From: Microcoleus sp. AS-A8
Lineage (GTDB): Bacteria > Cyanobacteriota > Cyanobacteriia > Cyanobacteriales > Coleofasciculaceae
DNA length: 64,000 nt
Reading direction: 5' to 3'
Assembly: GCA_039962225.1 (NCBI GenBank)
Contig: JAMPKV010000004.1
Location: forward strand, 351,819-415,818
Shown here: piece after piece, positions 55,114 to 63,908 of the stretch
Position numbering within the stretch: the first letter of the stretch is position 1
Layout of the letters: each line of letters starts with the position of its first letter
Program-made: the position numbers and the translations under genes
The notes under the pieces: generated by a model
Database searches by the model: none
What the model saw: only the letters and a program-made list of their open reading frames with translations
What the model was told of the DNA's origin: nothing

Positions 55114-56754
55114 CTACTCACTATCGAGACGATTGTCTAAAGAAAACGTATTCCATAACTCGATGCTAGATAAAAGTTTTTGTGTGTTCATAAGACGAGG
55201 GTCTTCTATCCGTTCTCTAAGCTTGGCAGCGCCTGTTGAAAATTTTTGCGCTTTCTGGATGTCTTCTTTTCGGAATAAGACCTCGGCCATTAGATGTAAT
55301 GCGTTACCGTGTCCCCAAGCATAAGCCATATCTGGATCGCAGGCTAACTCCAAGGCGGTTTTTGCCTTTTTTTCAGCACTAACTAAATCCTGCCGTGATA
55401 TGGCAATCCAACCAGCAGTAACGAGACAATCAATTTCATAGAGTTTAAATCCATGTGCTATCGCAGTTTTGTAGGCTTCATCAAGCGCATTTTCCGCTCC
55501 TGATAGCTGATTTTGGGCATATCTAAGTCTCGCCAAGCTAAGATGCGCCCAGCAATAAATTTCTTTTTGATTGGTTTGTTTCGCCCATTCTAGTGGATGT
55601 GCAAGATTCTGCTGTGCTAACTCATATTCACTCTTTAGTCGATAGACATCACTGAGCGCCAGTTCCGCATAGACAACCATGCTAGGCAAGTGATTGCTTC
55701 GGCGTGCAGCCCAGCGTTTTGAATAATTAAGAACTTTGAGAGCGGCATCGAGCTTGCCTAGACGAGTTAACAGGAGGGCGTAAAAGATAGCTGCTTGACC
55801 CGTTAGTGTACGGTGTCCCAGATCCAACTTATCTACATCTTTGGTTTCTTTGGGTATAAGCTGTCCCAATCTTTTTAGGCGCATTTTCGATGCTACTCGG
55901 TGATCAAACGGATCATCGCCGAGCTTGCTGAGACTAAAAGCTTCTGCCTGTTTAAAATCTGTCAGTGCTTGATGGACTTTGCTTTGCAAGGTTCGCGCTA
56001 CAGCACGCCGAGCATAGGGATTAGAGCCACAATAAAGTCCCCTATCCCTACGATAGCAACGCTCACCTAGCCTTAACCTGCCAAATAAAATTTCTGATTG
56101 AGTGCCGCCCCCCATCGTAGTTAAGTCTGATTCATAAGCCTGTATCATGCCATCCGCGATTTGTTCGGCTTCCCGTAATTTGCCTGCCAGAACCAACACG
56201 TCACATAAATTCTGTCTGGCAACATATTGGTAGAGGCTTTTAGTTTCTCCGCCAGGATAATAATAGCTTTCGGAAGCAAATGCTAATTCTCGGAGTAGAG
56301 TTTCAGCTTGCTTTAATTCGCCCAGTTCCGTTAAAAATAGAGCGTGGTCATGTTTGATAGGTAAAATGCCAGATTCAGGACGATCTTTTGTTTGCGATTG
56401 CAGCCGATGTGAAATATCAGCTTGATGAAAGGGAGAAGTGAGGCGTAGACCCAATCGAAAATCTGTCTGATTTAAACCAATTTCTATGTAACCTCCTGTA
56501 TAAAAACTGAATGCAAGCTCTGAAGCGTCCGACCCTAAAAATTCGTTAATAACTGCTTCCAGAATCTCAGCCTCGTTGATGCGGTTAGCTTGACCCTCGG
56601 CAAGATTTCGTAGGATAACTCCAACGCGCTCCAGCGCAAATTGATAATAGCGACAGAGGCTAATCAGGTTTAAAAGTTCTGCATCGGTGCCTTGAACGCC
56701 ATAGGAACAAAGGAGCGCTTTGGCAGCTGTTGATTCGAGACGATTGATGTCCAA
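55114..56754 (-). CDS. TPR-repeat protein upstream of the radical SAM gene
   Basis: The 546-aa product is all-helical with several TPR-like repeats (ALFLTELGELKQAETLLREL, YALLLTRLGKLDAALKVL, AHLSLARLRYAQNQLSGAE, AEKKAKTALELACDP). No catalytic domain or signal peptide is visible. The start is TTG 56754, supported by GGAGG at 56761-56765 six bases upstream. It probably serves as a scaffold or substrate adaptor for the radical SAM enzyme encoded 37 bp downstream (inference from operon). Otherwise unrecognised. Confidence 0.8.
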   Translation of the reverse strand: MDINRLESTAAKALLCSYGVQGTDAELLNLISLCRYYQFALERVGVILRNLAEGQANRINEAEILEAVINEFLGSDASELAFSFYTGGYIEIGLNQTDFRLGLRLTSPFHQADISHRLQSQTKDRPESGILPIKHDHALFLTELGELKQAETLLRELAFASESYYYPGGETKSLYQYVARQNLCDVLVLAGKLREAEQIADGMIQAYESDLTTMGGGTQSEILFGRLRLGERCYRRDRGLYCGSNPYARRAVARTLQSKVHQALTDFKQAEAFSLSKLGDDPFDHRVASKMRLKRLGQLIPKETKDVDKLDLGHRTLTGQAAIFYALLLTRLGKLDAALKVLNYSKRWAARRSNHLPSMVVYAELALSDVYRLKSEYELAQQNLAHPLEWAKQTNQKEIYCWAHLSLARLRYAQNQLSGAENALDEAYKTAIAHGFKLYEIDCLVTAGWIAISRQDLVSAEKKAKTALELACDPDMAYAWGHGNALHLMAEVLFRKEDIQKAQKFSTGAAKLRERIEDPRLMNTQKLLSSIELWNTFSLDNRLDSE

Positions 56755-56778
56755 TACCTACCTCCGTCGCGTTTATTT

Positions 56779-56925
56779 TCACCATTTTGCCTCTGATTTC
56801 AACTCTAGAATAACTAAAATGACTACTAAGGGACGAAGGCTATAGGTAGCTGGCAGCTGATCTTTAGATACGAAAATTAATGCGCTAAATAGGAAAATTA
56901 AGTACAAAAATCCGAACTTTCTCAT
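56779..56925 (-). CDS. Possible 48-aa hydrophobic peptide
   Basis: A small ORF starts MRKFGFLYLIFLFSALIFVS, giving a membrane helix, then KDQLPATYS and a second hydrophobic stretch LRPLVVILVILEL. It ends 24 bp before the TPR gene on the same strand. An AAAGGG lies close before the ATG, tighter than usual spacing. If real it could be a membrane peptide or precursor of the TPR/radical SAM operon; chance ORF is quite possible. Confidence 0.3.
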   Translation of the reverse strand: MRKFGFLYLIFLFSALIFVSKDQLPATYSLRPLVVILVILELKSEAKW

Positions 56926-56975
56926 AACCCTTTCTTTCTAGCCTGATTGGCTAAAAAATATCAGGAAAATGCTCA

Positions 56976-57121
56976 CTAGAACATCGATTCATTAATGGTA
57001 GGGGCAACCTCCTCACTAAAGCTTCGGTCTTGGTTGCCCCGTCAAGGTTTTGGGGCTTTTCCCGGAGGCACTGCCCCTACGAAAAATCGTCATTTCGGCG
57101 ATTACTGAATCGGTGTTCTAG
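56976..57121. mobile_element. MITE-like element, 146 bp
   Basis: Terminal inverted repeats of 21 bp (56976-56996 and 57101-57121) match at 19 positions and begin CTAGAACA. Inside, GTAGGGGCA and TGCCCCTAC form a second inverted pair and GGGGCAACC/GGTTGCCCC a central hairpin. No coding capacity. It sits between the divergent TPR and GTPase genes. Confidence 0.75.
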
Positions 57122-57286
57122 AATAGGTTCCCGTTTTGGTTTTGCCCCAAGCCCGCCCAGTTATGGGATAGCTTCTTAGTATAGGAGAGGGAACACACCT
57201 GGGATTAGCATGGAAAGAGGGATACCTACCATGCGTTCTGCTTGATTGGTCTGAGTCTTGGTCGGAGTAGCTTTGGGGAGATAAAG

Positions 57287-58777
57287 ATGGCTGTCAATTT
57301 ACAGCGACCTATTTTAGTGGGAGGAGTTGGTCTATCGGTGTCACTCTGGCTGTTGCAGAGTTTTCATGACTCGGTAGGTCAACTGGGTGAGTTTGGGATG
57401 TTGGGTGCAGTCGCACTCGGCGCTGGTTTATGGTTGTTTGGCAAGAAAACCTCCAAAACCCTTGATTTATCGCTCTTGGCAGCACCGGTAGATCGGGAGG
57501 CGGTGGAAAAAGCGATCGCCAAAGCTGAAACCCTGCTCAAGCTGCTGGAAACGGAGGCCGAAAATCATGCTTCCCTTCCCCAGTTACGGCAACGGCTGAC
57601 TCAGCTAACCCCAGAGTTAGACCGGCAGGAGGTACAGTTATCGGTTACGGGTGGCAAGGGTGTCGGCAAAACCAAGTTGGTTCGAGTACTGGAATCTAGC
57701 TGGTTACCCCAACAGCAACAACGTCTCAGTGTGAAAGAGACACCAGCTTTGTTTGTAGGGACGGATACCCATGTCGAGGCAGAAACCGTTGCCAGAGAAA
57801 TGGCGCTTTCCTCGGATTTAGTGTTGTTTGTTACAGCAGGGGATTTGACCGATACTGAATTTCAAACCTTGCAGCAACTCAAGGCGGCGAATCAGCGAGT
57901 GATGCTGGTGTTTAACAAACAAGACCAGTATTTACCCACCGAACGAGCGATTGTGCTGCAACAGTTGCGGCAGCGGATGGCGGGACGATTGGCAGCAGAA
58001 GATGTAGTGGCGATCGCATCTCACCCTTCACCATTGAAAGTACGTCAGCATCAGGCTGATGCTTCGGTGCAAGAGTGGATGGAAGAACAAACGCCTGATC
58101 TGGCGGTACTCACGGGGCGATTAAGTTCCATTATTGCTCAAGAAGATCGGCAATTAGTATGGGCAACAACAATCCGGGAAGCAGCAGCACTGAAAGCTGA
58201 GGTGAAAGCAGCGTTGAATCAAGTGAGACGCGATCGCGCTTTACCCATCATCGAGCAGTATCAGTGGATTGCGGCGGCGGCGGCGTTTGCTAACCCGGTT
58301 CCTGCGCTGGATTTGCTAGCAACGGCGGCGATTAGTGCTCAGGTGGTGAGTGATTTAGGGGCGATTTATCAGCAAAAGTTTTCGTTGCAACAAGCTCAAG
58401 CAGCCGCTAAAACCTTGGGGAGTTTGATGCTCAAGTTGGGTTTGGTGGAAGTAACTACGCAAACCATTGGCAGCATTCTTAAAGGTAATGCCTTCACCTA
58501 CGTTGCCGGTGGAGCCGTGCAGGGTGTGAGTGCGGCTTATTTAACCCGATTGGCGGGTTTGAGTCTGATTGAGTACTTCCAGGAGCAAGAGGTTAGCGAA
58601 GCCACTGGGCAAGCGTTTAACCTGGAGCGATTGGGACAGACGCTGCAAGCGGTGTTCCAACAAAATCAGAGAACAGCATTTTTGCAGGGATTTGTCAAGC
58701 AGGTGGTAGGGCGTCTGATACCGGATGCGCCTCAGCCTCAATCGGCGGCTTCTGAAACGGCGGCAACGGCTGTTTAA
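57287..58777 (+). CDS. DUF697 GTPase-like membrane protein
   Basis: From ATG 57287 (GGGGAG eight bases upstream) the product is 496 aa: two N-terminal helices (about 7-25, 36-52), a coiled segment with RQRLTQLTPEL, a P-loop SVTGGKGVGKTKLVR near 122, the NKxD-type guanine motif FNKQD near 210, and a C-terminal hydrophobic DUF697 domain (AAAAAFANPVPALDLLATAA and LTRLAGLSLIEYFQ). DUF697 proteins are membrane-associated P-loop GTPases of uncertain role. The frame to 57242 is rejected on ribosome-site evidence. A palindrome follows the stop. Confidence 0.85.
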   Translation: MAVNLQRPILVGGVGLSVSLWLLQSFHDSVGQLGEFGMLGAVALGAGLWLFGKKTSKTLDLSLLAAPVDREAVEKAIAKAETLLKLLETEAENHASLPQLRQRLTQLTPELDRQEVQLSVTGGKGVGKTKLVRVLESSWLPQQQQRLSVKETPALFVGTDTHVEAETVAREMALSSDLVLFVTAGDLTDTEFQTLQQLKAANQRVMLVFNKQDQYLPTERAIVLQQLRQRMAGRLAAEDVVAIASHPSPLKVRQHQADASVQEWMEEQTPDLAVLTGRLSSIIAQEDRQLVWATTIREAAALKAEVKAALNQVRRDRALPIIEQYQWIAAAAAFANPVPALDLLATAAISAQVVSDLGAIYQQKFSLQQAQAAAKTLGSLMLKLGLVEVTTQTIGSILKGNAFTYVAGGAVQGVSAAYLTRLAGLSLIEYFQEQEVSEATGQAFNLERLGQTLQAVFQQNQRTAFLQGFVKQVVGRLIPDAPQPQSAASETAATAV

Positions 58778-58793
58778 TCTGGAATCTTTCTGT

Positions 58794-58815
58794 AGGGTGC
58801 GTCGTGACGCACCCT
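58794..58815. repeat. REP-type palindrome after the DUF697 gene
   Basis: AGGGTGCGTC and GACGCACCCT form a perfect 10-bp inverted repeat around a GT centre, 17 bp after the stop. A related half (GGACGCACCCTATTA) lies at 48719-48733, so this is probably a dispersed repeat that may end transcripts. Confidence 0.7.
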
Positions 58816-59054
58816 ATGTTTTCCCAGCGTTTTGTCCAGATTTGGCTCAAAAAGGGGTGGCTTTTAGGGTTATACTGGTTTTTGTACTTATTCCAATCGT
58901 CTTCAATGCCAAGCCATAATTGCCGTAGTTGTTGCGGCGTCGATCAGTTTTGAATCTGACAGGCAACGGCATTGAGTCAATACCAGTAGACCGAAAACTT
59001 TTGTTTTTCAGTCGATAGCTACTTTAAATTCTGAAGCGAAGACGATAGTCATCA

Positions 59055-59435
59055 TATATTAGCTTTTCTTAATTACATATAAACTAGCGTAAGCCTAGAA
59101 AGATCAAGTTCCATTTTTGGATTGGCTCCTATAAATAAATGGTGCTTCTTCTAGATTTGATTCTCCATAGTAGGGAATCAAGTGAAGTCAATAGCAACTT
59201 TTTGCCGTGAAGAACGGATGCCATCAGGTAAAAGGCTTTGAAGCGCTTGATTTAAATTCGATTCCAGAGAAGCTAAATTTTCATATTTTTCTAAGTGATA
59301 CCGAACATCGTTACTTGTTGGAACATTTTTTAGGGACTTTGGTAGTATTTTCTATGCTATCTTTCTGACTAGCTGCTCGGATTAAAATTTCAAAGATAGT
59401 CTGCTGGCTACACTTTCCTTAAGTAGTATTGCCTG
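59055..59435 (-). pseudogene. Decayed ISH3 family transposase
   Basis: Minus-strand translation in three frames recovers an ISH3-type transposase N-half in order: IFEILIRAASQKDSIENT, then after a frameshift TSNDVRYHLEKYENLASLE and LNQALQSLLPDGIR, then after a one-base loss LIPYYGESNLEEAPFIYRSQ followed by two in-frame stops within the conserved GTxSFxAYA block. No C-terminal catalytic half is recognisable and no terminal repeats are visible, so it is a dead fragment. Confidence 0.8.
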
Positions 59436-59929
59436 ATTACAGCGGACTCAGTAATTTCTCGGATGAAATCTTAAGAAGACTCATACTAAGCTCAAGAGTT
59501 AGCTAGTCCAACATGGCGGAAATAACTGTCCAGTTGAAAAAGGTTAATTCAATTATGTCAAGAAGGGGTCTGACCCAAAACTATCTTTTTCTCAAACCCA
59601 AAACATTATTAATTACTTGAAGCGTCGATAAAAGGTATAGCAGTCGCCAAGGTGACTCTTGACTCTCGCCAAATACTGAAACCTTGACCCGTCAATCTTT
59701 TCTCTTCTGCCTACTCCTGCGGAGAACGCTGCGCGAACTGCCTTCTGCCCTCTGCCTTTTGCTATAACTTTTCGCGACAAAGCAAGTGCAAGTGCCAAGT
59801 GCATAAACAAGCCCTGCCATATCGAGGGGATGAGAGTGTTGTGTGGGAGTGCGCTCGCGCTTGGCAATATGTTAACAACTGTGTTCCTACTCACCACTTC
59901 TACCACCATCTCTTTAGGAGACAATTCCA
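59436..59929. other. Intergenic region upstream of the MHYT kinase
   Basis: About 490 bp. It contains a palindromic word GCGGAGAACGCTGCGCGAACTG in two parts near 59720-59742 (REP-like, related to the words near 45398 and 50028). No gene is seen; the 159-codon minus-strand ORF overlapping the kinase start is a shadow. Confidence 0.5.
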
Positions 59930-62389
59930 TTGAGCTACCTTGAGCCAGAAATGACCAGTACCTACGACCTGCGACTCGTCCTTTTCTCAATTTTGCTTGC
60001 CATTGTTGCATCCTACACGTCGCTAACTCTAGCGGGGCAAGTGACGACAGCCCCCAAGCGTACCCAGATCGCCAGGGTGATTGGTGGCGCACTGGTCATG
60101 GGTATCGGTATCTGGTCGATGCACTTTGTCGGAATGCTTGCCTTCTGCTTACCCGTTCCACTTACCTACAACGTGCCAAGGGTGCTGTTGTCTGTGTTAG
60201 TTACTGTTCTCACCTCCGGGATAGCTCTGTTTTGGGTAAGTCACACAAAACAGCCGAGTCTTCTTCAGTTGATGGGGGGTGGCATCGTTTTGGGGCTGGC
60301 GATCGCCTCAATGCACTACCTGGGTATGAACGCTATGCGGGTACAAGCACACATCCAGTACAACTGGATGCTTGTAGCTCTTTCAGTCGCCATTGCCATC
60401 TTTGCCTCTTGTGTGGCCTTGTGGCTCGCCTTTAAGCTTCGAGAACAAACCCCAAAATTTGGGTTGAAACTTTGCGGTGCTCTGATAATGGGAGTAGCGA
60501 TTTGTGGAATGCATTACACAGGCATGGAAGCGGCTCGTTTCCTACCCACTTCGTCAGTCGAAACATCCCCATCTCCCACATTAGATACTCAGTTGTTGGC
60601 TACAGCAATTGGGATTGCAACGCTCATCATCTTGAGCTTGACCTTACTGGTGTTACTGTGCGATCAAAGAACTGCTCTCCAAGCTCTAGAGACATCACAA
60701 GAAAGCGAAAGGCGCTTGGCAACTCTCATAAAAGGTATGCAGGTTGGCGTGCTGTTAATCGGGTCGCAAACAGAAATCCTCCTGTGTAATCAGACCGCTT
60801 CTAGGCTGCTAGGACTAACAGAAAGCCAATTATTGAGCAAAACCACTACCGATCCAGATTGGCGGGTGATTCACGAAGACAGCAGTCCATTTCCTAGCCA
60901 GAACCATCCGGTACAACAAGCAATTGCTACCCGCCAACTTGTCCAAGGCGTAGCGATGGGTGTATACAATCCCACTGTTCAAGATTGGGTCTGGTTGCTC
61001 GTCAGTGCCGATCCGCAGCTAGCAGCAGATGGTAGCGTCGTGCAGGTCATCTGTACCTTTAGCGATATCACCGATCGCAAGCGAGCTAAAGACGCGCTGG
61101 CTAAGCTCAATGAAGAGTTAGAAAATCGAGTCAAAGAGCGCACAGCTCAACTAGAACAGAAAAATCAGCAACTTGAAGTTGAGATAGTCCAACGCCAACA
61201 AGCAGAAGATGCCATTCGGGAAAGCGAAGAGCGCTTTCGGCAGCTAGCGGAAAATATCCATGAAGTTTTCTGGATGTCAACTACGCATTTGAACCAGCTA
61301 CATTGCGTTTACGTCAGTCCTGCCTACGAAGAAGTCTGGGGTCGAACTCGCGCTTCACTGTATGCACAAGCTACCACCTGGATAGATGCGATTCATCCAG
61401 CCGATCGCCAACAAGCAAAGGCTAATTTTCATAGTGGTATGGATCAGGAGTATCGGATTATCAAACCAGATGGTTCGATCCGTTGGATACGCGATCGCGC
61501 CTTTCCCATCAAAGACGAAACCGGGCAGATTTACCGCTTTGCTGGCCTCGCTCAGGATATAACGGTACGCAAGCAGGCAGAAGCAGAGATTTACAAAGCG
61601 TTGCAAAAAGAAAAGGAACTGAGCGAACTCAAGTCTCACTTCATCACCATGACAAGCCATGAGTTCCGCACTCCACTATGCACAATTCTTAGTTCTGCCG
61701 ACTTGTTAGAACTTTACGGAAGACAATGGACTGAGGAGAAAAGACTTGAACACCTCCAACGCATTCAAACGGCTGTCCAACGGATGACCCACCTATTAGA
61801 TGATGTGCTGTTACTCGGTCAAGCCGAAGCCGGAAAGCTAGAGTTTAAGCCTTCTCCACTAGATTTGGACAAATTCTGCGGCGATTTGGTAACAGAATTG
61901 CAACTGAGTACTGGCAGCAAGCACACGATCGCTTTTGTTAAGCGGGGGCAATGCACTACAGCACGCATGGATGAGAAGCTGTTGCGGCATATCTTTTCTA
62001 ATTTGCTCTCTAATGCCATTAAGTACTCACTAACCAACAGCACTGTACATTTTGAAGTAAATTGCCACGATGGAGAAGCGAAGTTTCGGATTAGAGACCA
62101 AGGACTTGGTATTCCTGAAGACGACCAACAACGATTGTTTGAGACATTCTATCGAGCTAAGAATGTTAGCACTATTGCTGGGACAGGACTCGGTCTTGCC
62201 ATTGTCAAAAAGTCTGTAGACTTACATGGTGGTCACATTACAGTAGAGAGCCAAGTTGGGGTTGGCACTACATTTACGGTAACGCTGCCGTTAATCGACA
62301 CGGTATTGAGTCACAACGAGCCTAAAGCTTATTCTCAAAATTTTAGTATCTCCAGTGAGTTTTCTTTATCACTTCCTAGTAGTTCTTGA
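59930..62389 (+). CDS. MHYT-domain sensor histidine kinase
   Basis: The 819-aa product has seven N-terminal helices with the three MHYT signatures MHFVGM near 64, MHYLGM near 126 and MHYTGM near 190, thought to bind copper and sense O2, CO or NO. Then come PAS-1 (about 255-385), a coiled coil (QLEQKNQQLEVEI), PAS-2 (about 420-545), HisKA with TSHEFRTPLC near 575 and a complete HATPase ([29 protein letters not shown]). The start is TTG 59930 with AGGAG nine bases upstream; ATG 59951 would also fit. The downstream receiver-kinase gene is probably its partner. Confidence 0.9.
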   Translation: MSYLEPEMTSTYDLRLVLFSILLAIVASYTSLTLAGQVTTAPKRTQIARVIGGALVMGIGIWSMHFVGMLAFCLPVPLTYNVPRVLLSVLVTVLTSGIALFWVSHTKQPSLLQLMGGGIVLGLAIASMHYLGMNAMRVQAHIQYNWMLVALSVAIAIFASCVALWLAFKLREQTPKFGLKLCGALIMGVAICGMHYTGMEAARFLPTSSVETSPSPTLDTQLLATAIGIATLIILSLTLLVLLCDQRTALQALETSQESERRLATLIKGMQVGVLLIGSQTEILLCNQTASRLLGLTESQLLSKTTTDPDWRVIHEDSSPFPSQNHPVQQAIATRQLVQGVAMGVYNPTVQDWVWLLVSADPQLAADGSVVQVICTFSDITDRKRAKDALAKLNEELENRVKERTAQLEQKNQQLEVEIVQRQQAEDAIRESEERFRQLAENIHEVFWMSTTHLNQLHCVYVSPAYEEVWGRTRASLYAQATTWIDAIHPADRQQAKANFHSGMDQEYRIIKPDGSIRWIRDRAFPIKDETGQIYRFAGLAQDITVRKQAEAEIYKALQKEKELSELKSHFITMTSHEFRTPLCTILSSADLLELYGRQWTEEKRLEHLQRIQTAVQRMTHLLDDVLLLGQAEAGKLEFKPSPLDLDKFCGDLVTELQLSTGSKHTIAFVKRGQCTTARMDEKLLRHIFSNLLSNAIKYSLTNSTVHFEVNCHDGEAKFRIRDQGLGIPEDDQQRLFETFYRAKNVSTIAGTGLGLAIVKKSVDLHGGHITVESQVGVGTTFTVTLPLIDTVLSHNEPKAYSQNFSISSEFSLSLPSSS

Positions 62390-62495
62390 AAAGTGATATC
62401 AGGCGATGGCCATCTCTTTGCCGCTAAATTTAGCCATTGTCCGACTCAAAAATTTTTAACGGTTGCAACAACTTAACTGATTAGAAGCCGAACCG

Positions 62496-63599
62496 ATGAA
62501 AAAGATTTTGATTATAGAAGACGAACCGTCAGTCCGAGCCAATATTTTAGATCTGTTGTCGGCGGAGGAGTTTAACGCGGTTGCTGCTGACAACGGTGCT
62601 ACTGGCGTGCAGTTAGCCCTCTCTCATCGACCTGATTTAATTATCTGCGATGTGATGATGCCACAACTTGATGGTCATGGGGTGTTACAGGCGTTGCGTC
62701 AAAATCCCGTTACTGCCACAATTCCCTTCATTTTTCTCACGGCTAAAGTTGATAGATCTGATCTGCGTGAGGGGATGTCTTTAGGAGCGGACGATTATGT
62801 AACTAAGCCATTTAGACCCAGAGAACTCCTACAGGCGATTAATACAAGACTGGCAAAAAAAGCTGCGATAGAGAAACAACAAGCGCAAAAACTCAACGAA
62901 TTGCGTAGTAGTATCACCCAGTCACTTCCGCACGAACTGCGGACTCCCCTCAATGGCATTATAGGTTGTTCAGAATTTCTAATTGCCGAATATGAAACGC
63001 TTGAACCGTCTGAGGTTCAGGAGATGCTTTCTGACATCCGGACATCGGGTCAACGATTATATCGGCTCATCCAGAATTTTTTGCTGTATGCCGAACTAGA
63101 GCTAATCGTAACTGATAGTGAGAAAGTTAAGTCGCTCCAAACTCATCACACTAGTTCAGTTAAGACACTCATTGCTTCCCAGGCAAGCCTTCAAGCTAGA
63201 CAGAGCAACCGGGAAGCTGATTTGCACTTAGAACTTCAAGATACTAATGTCCAGATTTCAACCAATTACCTGAATAAGTTGGTTGAAGAACTGACACAAA
63301 ACGCCTTCAAATTTTCGAGTGCAGGGACATTAGTAACGGTCACCAGCACGTTATCGAACAATACCTTTACTCTAGCGGTGAGTGACAAGGGACGAGGCAT
63401 GACAGCAGAACAGATTGCCCAAGTGGGAGCTTACAGGCAATTTGAGCGTAAACTCTACGAACAACAAGGTTCTGGGTTGGGGCTGACAATTGCGAAATGC
63501 CTGAGTGAATTACACGCTGGAACACTCACAATAGAGAGCATTCCTGATGAACAAACAACTGTGCTGGTTACTCTTCCTGTGGCACAAACTACAGAGTAA
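62496..63599 (+). CDS. Receiver-histidine kinase (REC-HisKA-HATPase)
   Basis: The 367-aa product has an N-terminal receiver (ILIIEDEPSVRANIL, phospho-Asp in ICDVMMPQLDGHG near 53, Lys in YVTKPFRPREL near 103), then HisKA with [13 protein letters not shown] near 150, and HATPase with VEELTQNAFKFS, DKGRGMTAEQ and GSGLGLTIAKCL. It lies 106 bp after the MHYT kinase on the same strand. The MHYT kinase could phosphorylate its receiver to control its kinase output (inference). No DNA-binding domain, so its own target is elsewhere. Confidence 0.92.
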   Translation: MKKILIIEDEPSVRANILDLLSAEEFNAVAADNGATGVQLALSHRPDLIICDVMMPQLDGHGVLQALRQNPVTATIPFIFLTAKVDRSDLREGMSLGADDYVTKPFRPRELLQAINTRLAKKAAIEKQQAQKLNELRSSITQSLPHELRTPLNGIIGCSEFLIAEYETLEPSEVQEMLSDIRTSGQRLYRLIQNFLLYAELELIVTDSEKVKSLQTHHTSSVKTLIASQASLQARQSNREADLHLELQDTNVQISTNYLNKLVEELTQNAFKFSSAGTLVTVTSTLSNNTFTLAVSDKGRGMTAEQIAQVGAYRQFERKLYEQQGSGLGLTIAKCLSELHAGTLTIESIPDEQTTVLVTLPVAQTTE

Positions 63600-63608
63600 A
63601 ACTTCTGG

Positions 63609-63908
63609 CGTTTAACCTCTTGGCGCAGGCTTCATAAAGATTTATTTAATGCCTGTCTTGCCGAAAGGAAGACAGCATATCAGCGCGAAGGTCGCTCTAT
63701 CAATTACTTCGACCAGCAGAACGCTTTACCTAAATTCAAGGAGCATTTTCCTGACTATAAAGAGTTAGGTTATCAAGCCTTGCAAGCAACGGTAAAGCGC
63801 GTTGACTTGGCGTATCATCGCTTTTTTCAGGCTTTAGGCAAATACCCCAGATTCAAATCATCCCGCTATTACAGGGGATGGTCTTATCGGGACTTAGACA
63901 AAAATTAA
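63609..63908 (+). pseudogene. TnpB (IS200/IS605 family) fragment
   Basis: Starting just after the kinase stop, an open frame encodes WRRLHKDLFNACLAERKTAY, then GRSINYFDQQNALPKFKEHF and ALQATVKRVDLAYHRFFQAL, then YPRFKSSRYYRGWSY, the N-terminal RNA-guided nuclease region of TnpB. The true N-terminus is missing and a stop at 63906 comes long before the RuvC and zinc regions, so it is a remnant. No right-end element is recognised in the last 90 bp. Confidence 0.8.
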
